The position numbers and the translations under genes are program-made. Source: Gammaproteobacteria bacterium UBA1119 (GTDB taxonomy: Bacteria; Pseudomonadota; Gammaproteobacteria; Pseudomonadales; Azotimanducaceae). From it: 8,352 nt of DNA. Below are positions 1-4,987 of the stretch, piece by piece. Numbering within the stretch: the stretch's first letter is position 1; each line of letters begins with the position of its first letter. The notes below the pieces were generated by a model. It saw only the letters and a list, made by a program, of their open reading frames with translations, did not search any database and was not told the DNA's origin. The DNA is taken from assembly GCA_002313255.1 (NCBI GenBank), contig DCBA01000023.1, forward strand, positions 14,749 through 23,100, given 5' to 3'.

Positions 1-335
1 TTGGTTGTTCTAAGGTTCCGGATATTAACAATGTGGGTCTCATGGAAGATCGCGCGACCTGTCGTATTTCAAGCCAACACATCACCAACTGGTTACACCA
101 CGGTATCGTATCTAGGGATCAGGTGGTGGAGACCATGGAAAGAATGGCCTCGGTCGTCGATGAACAAAATGTTGATGATGACGTCTATCGGAACATGGCC
201 CCCGACTTTGAAAACAGTATTGCTTTCCAGGCTGCCTGCGATTTGGTGTTCGAAGGCCTTGTGCAACCAAACGGTTACACCGAACCGATTCTTCACGCTC
301 GTCGACGCGAGGCTAAGGCCAAATACGGCGTTTAA
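1..335 (+). CDS. glcB: Malate synthase G, C-terminal end (partial, gene starts before the window)
   Basis: Malate synthase G condenses glyoxylate with acetyl-CoA to give malate in the cytoplasm, the second step of the glyoxylate shunt. The visible frame begins at base 3 and gives the last 110 residues, compared with about 720 in the complete family. It reads through [46 protein letters not shown] and [14 protein letters not shown], which I recognise as the family's conserved C-terminal domain. From family knowledge, the aspartate of MEDRA is the catalytic base (Asp631 in E. coli numbering), and both cysteines (GCSK and AACDLVF) lie at positions known from the E. coli enzyme. An ATG at base 33 is internal and is not the real start. 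The gene ends TAA, 33 bases before the next gene on the same strand, with no obvious terminator between, so co-transcription is likely. The identification is firm; the upstream part cannot be seen. Confidence 0.95.
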   Translation, partial: GCSKVPDINNVGLMEDRATCRISSQHITNWLHHGIVSRDQVVETMERMASVVDEQNVDDDVYRNMAPDFENSIAFQAACDLVFEGLVQPNGYTEPILHARRREAKAKYGV

Positions 336-368
336 TTTTCTGATGATCATTTTCAGCGTGACGGCGTA

Positions 369-1613
369 ATGGAACTTGGCGCATTTGATAGTTCCCGAGA
401 TCTGGACGCGGCCAAGCGCGTTTGGAAGGAGGTGGGCTGGGTCCGCTCGATCGGGGAAGCTGGCTGGCTCGCCGACTTTCTCGACGGCTCGGATTGCGTG
501 GTGGCGCGCGTCGATGGAGAGGCAGAGTGCGTGGTGGTCTGCGCCAACGGCTCGATCAGGTACGAAGAATTTCCGGACAACGCAACCGATCTCTCGATGT
601 GTGCGGTGACGGCCGTAACGACAAGCCACGTGGCGCGTCGTCTTGGCGCTGCGAGACGGTTGACGGCCCTTTCGCTGGCAGAGCAAGCGCAGTCGGGAGC
701 GGAAGTCGCGCGACTCGGGATGTTTGACCAGGGTTTCTATGACACCGTTGGATTTGGCACCGGAAATTACGTCAATCGATTCATGTTTGACCCATCGCAG
801 TTAAAGGTGACCCACCCATTCAGGGCGCCGAAAAGACTGACGAAAGACGATTGGAGCATGATGCGAAAGGCCATGATCGCTCGTAAACGTGGTCACGGAT
901 CGTGCGTTGTGTTGCCGGAAGGTTTTTCAAAGGGTGAAATTCAACACATGGAAAGTCCCTTCGGCCTTGGTTATTTTGACGGGTCGGGCGGGGAGTTAAC
1001 CCATTTCATTTGGGGTGAAGCCGAAGCCGAAAACGGGCCTTATAGCGTCGAGTGGATCGCGTATCAGACCACCGACCAGTTGTTCGAACTGCTTGCGTTG
1101 ATCCGATCGCTAGGAGACCAGGTGTATTCGGTACACATGCAAGAACCCGCGGAACTTCAATTCCAGGATTTGATCGACAAGCCATTTCGAAATGAGAGGA
1201 GTCGAAGGGGGTCGAAGTTTGAAACGTACCAATCGGTGTTCGCAACCGAGCAGCTGCGGATTCTCAACCTCCAATCTTGTATCGAGAAAACGCGATTACA
1301 GATTGAAGACATCCGATTCAATTTAGTTCTTGATGATCCGGTTTGCGGGTTCGTTGATGACGATCACAATTGGCAGGGTATCTCTGGCGATTACGTCGTG
1401 ACGTTGGGCGAGAGTTCTTTTGCTGAATCAGGAAACAGCCCTAATCTTCCTACGCTTAGCGCGTCCGTCGGGGCATTCAGTCGCATGTGGTTCGGCATTC
1501 GAGATGCGTCGAGTCTGGCGCTGACCGATACACTCGACGCTCCCATTGATTTGCTCGAGGATCTTGATCGCGGGATTCGACTACCGACCGCGAACAGCGG
1601 CTGGGAATTCTAG
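369..1613 (+). CDS. Eis-like GNAT N-acetyltransferase with C-terminal SCP-like domain
   Basis: 414 residues, close to the roughly 400-residue length of Eis-type acetyltransferases, which transfer acetyl from acetyl-CoA to amines (lysines, polyamines, aminoglycosides). The GNAT part shows a beta strand followed by the acetyl-CoA pyrophosphate loop at about residues 80-96 (AVTAVTTSHVARRLGAARR). The family signature FYDTVGFG follows at 123-130. Its Tyr124 aligns with the tyrosine that acts as general acid in mycobacterial Eis (Tyr126). The middle third resembles a second, degenerate GNAT fold. The last 60 residues (LSASVGAFSRMWFG to the end) match the sterol-carrier-like C-terminal domain. The protein ends in Phe; in Eis the free carboxylate of the terminal Phe is the general base, so the catalytic arrangement may be kept. 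Its ATG is the first in frame after glcB, with only a weak ribosome binding site. The stop TAG overlaps the Shine-Dalgarno of the next gene. The substrate is unknown; the fold call is good and the Eis-type mechanism is inference. Confidence 0.8.
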   Translation: MELGAFDSSRDLDAAKRVWKEVGWVRSIGEAGWLADFLDGSDCVVARVDGEAECVVVCANGSIRYEEFPDNATDLSMCAVTAVTTSHVARRLGAARRLTALSLAEQAQSGAEVARLGMFDQGFYDTVGFGTGNYVNRFMFDPSQLKVTHPFRAPKRLTKDDWSMMRKAMIARKRGHGSCVVLPEGFSKGEIQHMESPFGLGYFDGSGGELTHFIWGEAEAENGPYSVEWIAYQTTDQLFELLALIRSLGDQVYSVHMQEPAELQFQDLIDKPFRNERSRRGSKFETYQSVFATEQLRILNLQSCIEKTRLQIEDIRFNLVLDDPVCGFVDDDHNWQGISGDYVVTLGESSFAESGNSPNLPTLSASVGAFSRMWFGIRDASSLALTDTLDAPIDLLEDLDRGIRLPTANSGWEF

Positions 1614-1618
1614 GATTA
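1614..1618 (+). promoter_or_regulatory. Ribosome binding site of the homocysteine S-methyltransferase gene
   Basis: An AGGA core lies just after the upstream TAG stop, in the string CTAGGATTAATCG, about 7 bases before the ATG at 1623. This spacing fixes the start and makes translational coupling to the upstream acetyltransferase gene likely. Confidence 0.5.
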
Positions 1619-1622
1619 ATCG

Positions 1623-2507
1623 ATGATTACGATTCTTGATGGAGGTATGGGGGCAGAACTGATTCGACGAGGTGCAGCCACGAGTGGCGGATTGTGGTCT
1701 GCACAAGCATTGCTCGATAACCCAGAGGCAGTGGTTGAGACCCACCACGACTTCATTCGTGCTGGCGCCCGGCTGATTATTACCAACAGTTATTCCAGTA
1801 TCCCGAGTTATCTGGAGAAGGAAGGTCTAGAGGATAGGTACGAAGAACTCACGGCGCTTGCGGGACAACTCGCTCGGCGAGCGGCGGATGAGACAAAGGA
1901 AAATGTTCGAGTCGCGGGTTCGCTGCCACCGTTGTCTGAGAGCTATCGCCCGGACTTGGTTCCCGATCACGGCGTAGCTCGATCGATCTACGATGCCATG
2001 GCGTTGGCGCTGGAGCCGTATGTGGATCTCTTTATCTGCGAAACAATGTCCTCCATTGGTGAGTCGATGAATGCTTGTGAGGCAGCCAAAAAAGCGGCGC
2101 TTGCACGCAGTCTCCCGGTCTATGTTTCCTGGACACTGAACGAAAAACCGGGTGCCGGCCTGAGAAGTGGAGAAACTCTGAACGCCGCATATGAGGAATT
2201 ATCTGCCGTAGGAGTTGACGGGTTTCTATGCAATTGCACCGCGCCGGAAGCAATCGAGGCCGCGGTTAAAGAACTGAGTGATTGGACCGATAAGCCGATC
2301 GGCGGATACCCAAATCGAGTTTCGGAGGTTCCACCGGGATGGACTCTGGACAACGCGCTGGAAACTGAGCGTCGCGTAGACATAACGCCTTCGGTATTTG
2401 TTGAATTCGCAAGTCGTTGTGTTGAGAAAGGAGCGACAATGTTCGGTGGATGTTGTGGGGTGGGGCCAGAATACATCGCCGCCTTGGCGGAAGCTTTTCC
2501 GGATTAG
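1623..2507 (+). CDS. Homocysteine S-methyltransferase family protein (MmuM-like)
   Basis: 294 residues, the normal size of stand-alone, cobalamin-independent homocysteine S-methyltransferases, which move a methyl group (for example from S-methylmethionine or SAM) to homocysteine to form methionine. The N-terminus ILDGGMGAELIRRG is the family's opening motif. NSYSS at 55-59 and the ICETMSS strand at 138-144 are typical barrel elements. The zinc site is complete: Cys205 in CNCTAP and Cys277-Cys278 in FGGCCGV. No B12, folate or pterin domains are attached, so this is not MetH. The start is the ATG with the best ribosome binding site, 9 bases after the acetyltransferase stop. The SDR gene follows after 6 bases in the same frame, so only the TAG at 2505-2507 separates the two proteins. 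Methyl donor and acceptor cannot be read from the sequence; some relatives act on other thiols or selenols. The family call is firm. Confidence 0.9.
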   Translation: MITILDGGMGAELIRRGAATSGGLWSAQALLDNPEAVVETHHDFIRAGARLIITNSYSSIPSYLEKEGLEDRYEELTALAGQLARRAADETKENVRVAGSLPPLSESYRPDLVPDHGVARSIYDAMALALEPYVDLFICETMSSIGESMNACEAAKKAALARSLPVYVSWTLNEKPGAGLRSGETLNAAYEELSAVGVDGFLCNCTAPEAIEAAVKELSDWTDKPIGGYPNRVSEVPPGWTLDNALETERRVDITPSVFVEFASRCVEKGATMFGGCCGVGPEYIAALAEAFPD

Positions 2508-2513
2508 TTTTCA

Positions 2514-3278
2514 TTGGAACTCGAACTCACTGGTCGGCGCGCGCTTATCACGGGCGCCTCCCGAGGGATCGGAGCAGCGATCTCTGTCTGCCTGGCACGT
2601 GAAGGTTGTGACGTCACCCTAGTTTCCCGAACGAGAGCTGATTTAGACGCGGTTGCGACCGAGATATCCGACATTTCGAACGTGGCGGTATCGATCGTTG
2701 ACGCGGATCTTTCGGTAAGCGAAAACATTGACCGAGTATTGGTCGAAGCAGGACACGTTGACATCCTGATCAACAATGCCGGAGCGATTCCTTCGGGATC
2801 GATTGAGGACATTGATGAACCTTCCTGGAGAGAAGCATGGGATCTCAAAGTGTTTGGTTACATCAATCTGATGCGTCGTGTCTTCAAGACCATGGAAAAT
2901 CAAGGTGGCGGAGTCATTGTCAACGTGATCGGCGTGGCCGGTGAACGCCCAAATAGTAATTATGTCGTTGGAGGCGCGGGTAACGCCGCGTTAATGGCAG
3001 TGACTCGTGCATTAGGGGCTAGAAGTATTGCAAAAGGCATCCGCGTCGTCGGCATCAATCCCGGTCTGATCGTAACGGATCGAATGGAGGCGTTACTGAG
3101 GTCCCAGGCGGAAAATCGATTCGGAGAAGGTGAGCGGTGGGGCGAGCTAATCGATCGACGGCTACCCCCGGGTAAACCAGAACATATTGCGGATATGGTG
3201 GCGTTTTTAGCATCAAACCGATCGGCCAATACCAGTGGAACCATTGTTACCGTCGATGGTGGTTCATCCGCGCGTTAG
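2514..3278 (+). CDS. SDR-fold protein with non-canonical active site (PRK06125-like)
   Basis: 254 residues with a classical short-chain dehydrogenase Rossmann fold. The nucleotide-binding motif TGASRGIG is at 13-20, NNAG at 87-90 and INPGLIVTDR at 181-190. The C-terminus ends with the usual SGTIVTVDGG. The Asn-Ser-Tyr-Lys tetrad is absent: the positions align to Lys112 (DLKVFGYI), Gly140 (NVIGVAG), Gly153 and Asn157 (GGAGNAAL replacing the usual YxxxK segment). I recall the same pattern (KVFGYI, NVIG.AG, GNAALMAFTRALG) in a proteobacterial SDR subgroup labelled PRK06125, so this is probably a conserved variant and not decay. Tyr150 lies three residues before the expected tyrosine position. 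The start is TTG, the only in-frame start codon close to the preceding stop, with a poor ribosome binding site; translation is probably coupled to the upstream gene. It is likely the last gene of the operon. Whether it still catalyses redox chemistry is unknown. Confidence 0.85.
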   Translation: MELELTGRRALITGASRGIGAAISVCLAREGCDVTLVSRTRADLDAVATEISDISNVAVSIVDADLSVSENIDRVLVEAGHVDILINNAGAIPSGSIEDIDEPSWREAWDLKVFGYINLMRRVFKTMENQGGGVIVNVIGVAGERPNSNYVVGGAGNAALMAVTRALGARSIAKGIRVVGINPGLIVTDRMEALLRSQAENRFGEGERWGELIDRRLPPGKPEHIADMVAFLASNRSANTSGTIVTVDGGSSAR

Positions 3279-3312
3279 GGTTAGGGCATTATTTTCCTCC
3301 ACCCCTCGCTGG

Positions 3313-3325
3313 ATGATTGAATCAT
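3313..3325. repeat. 13-bp interrupted palindrome
   Basis: ATGATT-G-AATCAT is a perfect 6+6 inverted repeat around one base. It lies in AT-rich DNA between the SDR stop and the tRNA promoter, about 25 bases before the -35 box. It could be a protein-binding site or a weak stem; there is no T run to make it a terminator. Confidence 0.3.
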
Positions 3326-3349
3326 TATGTTAAATATTGGTGGCGCGAG

Positions 3350-3377
3350 TTGACTAAGTTCGGGGTTTCGGAATAAT
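3350..3377 (+). promoter_or_regulatory. Sigma-70-type promoter of tRNA-Leu
   Basis: TTGACT (3350-3355) is followed after 16 bases by AATAAT (3372-3377), one mismatch from consensus at each hexamer. The predicted transcription start is about 3384, some 8 bases before the mature tRNA 5' end, a normal distance for a tRNA gene. The tRNA therefore appears independently transcribed. Confidence 0.6.
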
Positions 3378-3391
3378 CCAGGATCTTCGTT

Positions 3392-3478
3392 GCCTGGGTG
3401 GCGAAATTGGTAGACGCGCCAGACTCAAAATCTGGTATGGGTAACCATGTGTGGGTTCGAGTCCCACCCCAGGCACCA
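3392..3478 (+). tRNA. tRNA-Leu (anticodon CAA)
   Basis: 87 bases including an encoded CCA end. Acceptor strands GCCTGGG (3392-3398) and CCCAGGC (3468-3474) pair perfectly, with discriminator A3475. The anticodon stem CCAGA/TCTGG encloses the loop CTCAAAA, placing anticodon CAA at 3426-3428, which reads UUG leucine codons. A long variable arm with an ATGG/CCAT stem (type II tRNA, as expected for Leu) follows, then the T arm GTGGG-TTCGAGT-CCCAC. The D arm contains the conserved GG in AATTGGTAGACGC. All elements are intact. No second copy of the 3' end is visible in the window, so no att duplication can be shown. Confidence 0.97.
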
Positions 3479-3530
3479 CTATTGCGTGGCTTGATGGACG
3501 AGGCTAAATTGCCAGATGCCCAGTGAAGAC

Positions 3531-3713
3531 ATGTAGAGACAGAAAACGAGTTCTTCAGTCAAAAATACGTATCAAAGCCTCTTTAAAGAGGTAATCGGTC
3601 GTTATAGCTCGGACGAAAACGCTACTGTTCTTAATATCGGTCTGAACCTTAAGACGCTGACCGTCCAGTCACTGAAGACAGAGATAAAAAAATATCGCGA
3701 GATCGCTGAGTCG
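3531..3713 (+). other. In-frame coding extension upstream of the 148-residue ORF, opening with ATG-TAG
   Basis: The frame of the downstream ORF is open back to 3537. Immediately before it, ATG (3531-3533) is followed by TAG (3534-3536). The translated stretch looks like real protein: VKNTYQSLFKEVIGRYSS, then VLNIGLNLKTLTVQSLKTE, then IKKYREIAESLLEG running into the annotated start, with a helical, lysine-rich pattern. It has no in-frame ATG, GTG or TTG before 3714; only CTG codons (3642, 3657, 3672) or ATC occur. Three readings fit: an amber mutation or sequencing error at codon 2 of a 209-codon gene, a non-canonical start codon, or a start-stop element ahead of a shorter gene. I cannot choose between them. 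Confidence 0.45.
3578..3591. repeat. 14-bp perfect palindrome
   Basis: CCTCTTTAAAGAGG is its own reverse complement. It lies 50 bases downstream of the ATG-TAG pair and 123 bases before the TTG start of the unknown gene. It could be an operator for a dimeric regulator, but it may also be part of coding sequence if the upstream extension is translated. Confidence 0.35.
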
Positions 3714-4160
3714 TTGCTTGAAGGCTCAGGGGTAACACAAACCGAATGGCTTGAGGGATTTGGCCATGAAAGTTGGTCGGATGTTTGGACGGGCGCCAAG
3801 CTAACCCGAGAACTCACGGCTCTGGAGACGGCGCTAGCCAAAGGCGATACCAATAGTGCTGCCGCGTCGGGGATGAACGTCGGCACCTTGATTGAACGGA
3901 AGCTACTGCGCGATCTTGAATCGGAGATCTTGATCGGGCTCCGTCTACGGACGTCGGTTCGTGTGTTTGAAAGCAAGGGTCGAAGGCATTCCGCTGAAAT
4001 TAAGGAACGTTGGCAACAGTTAGCGGATGCGATGTGGATCGTGAATCCTGAACTATCCAAGCGTTCAGTCGCGAACGTTATTAGTGCTCTACTCGCGGCC
4101 GATTCGATTCGCTATTCCGTGCACACGATTCGTCAGTCAATCGAGAAGAGAAAAAGCTGA
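3714..4160 (+). CDS. Protein of unknown function with a predicted C-terminal DNA-binding-like helix pattern
   Basis: 148 residues from a TTG codon, the first standard start codon in this frame. I do not recognise the family. The middle is helical and charged (ALETALAKGDTNSAAASG, then LIERKLLRDLESEILIGLR). The C-terminal 40 residues (NPELSKRSVANVISALL, then SVHTIRQSIEKRKS) resemble the 'NP-x-LS-x-x-x-VA-x-x-I ... TIR-x-x-I' pattern of small helix-turn-helix proteins in mobile or regulatory contexts; this is my inference from pattern alone. The TTG has no convincing ribosome binding site, and the frame continues open and protein-like for 59 codons upstream, so the true protein is probably longer or the gene is damaged. 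It lies 235 bases after tRNA-Leu on the same strand, a typical place for acquired DNA. An antisense frame over the same bases is serine/arginine-rich and looks like a shadow. It ends TGA with no clear terminator. Confidence 0.6.
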   Translation: MLEGSGVTQTEWLEGFGHESWSDVWTGAKLTRELTALETALAKGDTNSAAASGMNVGTLIERKLLRDLESEILIGLRLRTSVRVFESKGRRHSAEIKERWQQLADAMWIVNPELSKRSVANVISALLAADSIRYSVHTIRQSIEKRKS

Positions 4161-4340
4161 GCGACGGGACAACATAGCAACGGCAATAAAGATCGTAATC
4201 AGTGTTCTAGCAACGCTCTTCACCATAGTTAGAGATTATCGGGACTAAACGACTTCTCCATTCTTATTCCATCAGCATTCATCCGTCATCCCTTGGCTCT
4301 GCAGAGTAATGCGGTTTTATAGGTACGTGTTTCCACACGC
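4161..4340. other. AT-richer intergenic stretch without a supported gene
   Basis: No convincing coding frame on either strand. It contains a 10-bp palindrome CTCTGCAGAG (4297-4306) and, at the end, a small hairpin CGTGT-TTCC-ACACG (4326-4339) ending 15 bases before the candidate microprotein start at 4355. A 29-codon minus-strand frame with a hydrophobic segment overlaps its left part but is weakly supported. Confidence 0.4.
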
Positions 4341-4354
4341 ATGAGTTATCGAAG

Positions 4355-4474
4355 ATGGGGTTTTTGGTCGACATAATGACGCAGGGCCTATTAGCAGGTG
4401 CCTTAGGCATATTGCTCTTGTCGATGCCTATTTTTCGCCGGCGTAAGAATCTCGACGAAAAGAGCGAGTATTGA
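4355..4474 (+). CDS. Candidate single-pass membrane microprotein (39 residues)
   Basis: ATG to TGA gives 39 residues: a short polar start, a hydrophobic segment (TQGLLAGALGILLLSMPIF, residues 9-27), then RRRKN and an acidic tail ending DEKSEY. One hydrophobic helix followed by a positive cluster would place the C-terminus in the cytoplasm by the positive-inside rule. An internal ATG at 4376 (Met8) is overlapped, as TAATG, by the stop of an 11-residue frame beginning ATG at 4341 (MSYRRWGFWST), an arrangement used for translational coupling. Ribosome binding sites for both starts are weak, and there is no homology I recognise. It converges with the minus-strand VOC gene. Chance is a real alternative at this length. 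Confidence 0.35.
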   Translation: MGFLVDIMTQGLLAGALGILLLSMPIFRRRKNLDEKSEY

Positions 4475-4496
4475 GGTCGCGGATCAACCCACCCAA

Positions 4497-4514
4497 CGAA
4501 TCGATCTCGATTCG
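4497..4514. repeat. Inverted repeat between convergent genes
   Basis: CGAATCGA and TCGATTCG form 8-bp arms around TC (or 7-bp arms with a 4-base loop). The repeat lies between the end of the candidate microprotein and the end of the minus-strand VOC gene. The position suits a bidirectional terminator, but no U tract follows on either strand, so it may be a weak or Rho-assisted stop, or a protein site. Confidence 0.35.
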
Positions 4515-4535
4515 ATTCGCGTTTACGACAAAAAC

Positions 4536-4943
4536 CTAGGCGGCGCCTGGTCCGAGCGGCTGGCCATAGCTGAATTCGACGATGTTTCCATCCGGATCCG
4601 TAACCCCACAGTAGTAACCAACGGGGTAGGGCTCCTCGGCCGGTTCCCAAGCCAAGATGCCTTCAACCTTGGCCCGGGTGGCGATGGCATCGACCTTCGC
4701 GCGACTCTCAAGTGCAAATCCTAGATGGGATAAATCGCGTTCGGTCTGGTTTCTGCCGGGGCCGCCCGGTAGCAACACGAGGATGAAGTCGTTTTCTCGA
4801 CCGTCTTCGGCTAGCCAAACGACTCGGTAACCATTGTTTGTGCGGTCGCGCGAGATCTGCATTTGGGCGTAGGACACGTAAAAGTCGATACATGCGTCGA
4901 GATCTCGGACGTGCAGTGCTAAATGCGTCAACGACGGCTTCAT
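4536..4943 (-). CDS. VOC family protein (glyoxalase/bleomycin resistance/dioxygenase superfamily)
   Basis: 135 residues, the usual size of a two-module VOC protein. It opens with LTHLALHVRDLDACIDFY, the classic first beta strand and helix, and closes with TDPDGNIVEFSYGQP, the classic last strand. Candidate metal ligands are His7, His73 (DLSHLGFAL) and Glu123 (NIVEF), matching three of the ligand positions of glyoxalase I-type sites. It is cytoplasmic with no signal peptide. The start is the ATG with AAGGA about 11 bases upstream on the minus strand. It lies 44 bases downstream of the large secreted-protein gene on the same strand, so it could be read from that transcript, although there is no functional link I can see. 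The stop is TAG. The reaction cannot be assigned: glyoxalase I, isomerase, dioxygenase and resistance proteins share this fold. Confidence 0.88.
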   Translation of the reverse strand: MKPSLTHLALHVRDLDACIDFYVSYAQMQISRDRTNNGYRVVWLAEDGRENDFILVLLPGGPGRNQTERDLSHLGFALESRAKVDAIATRAKVEGILAWEPAEEPYPVGYYCGVTDPDGNIVEFSYGQPLGPGAA

Positions 4944-4987
4944 CGGTCGCGATGTCCTTACCTAATCATTGGTCATCCATCGTACGC

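Noticed and set aside
93..686. 197-residue minus-strand frame across the glcB/acetyltransferase junction
   Set aside because: It spans two well-supported plus-strand genes antisense, has no recognisable motif and is rich in Arg/His, typical of a shadow frame.
2505..2516. Readthrough fusion of the methyltransferase and SDR, or TAG recoding
   Set aside because: The two are in frame across one TAG, but both have complete family-length domains, and TAG elsewhere ends genes at normal family length, so ordinary termination is simplest.
3275..3287. Two TTAGGG units in a row, telomere-like
   Set aside because: Only two units in a bacterial context, overlapping the SDR stop codon; a coincidence.
3476..3494. 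CCAC...GTGG stem after the tRNA as a terminator
   Set aside because: Stem of only 4 bp, overlapping the CCA end and with no T run; not enough to call.
3602..4060. 152-residue minus-strand frame opposite the unknown gene
   Set aside because: Composition is dominated by Ser and Arg with no domain pattern. The plus frame shows alternating helices and a plausible C-terminal motif, so the minus frame is more likely the shadow.
4137..4226. 29-residue minus-strand hydrophobic frame (MVKSVARTLITIFIAVAMLS...)
   Set aside because: Has a membrane-like segment but overlaps the end of the unknown gene, lacks a ribosome binding site and is short enough to arise by chance.
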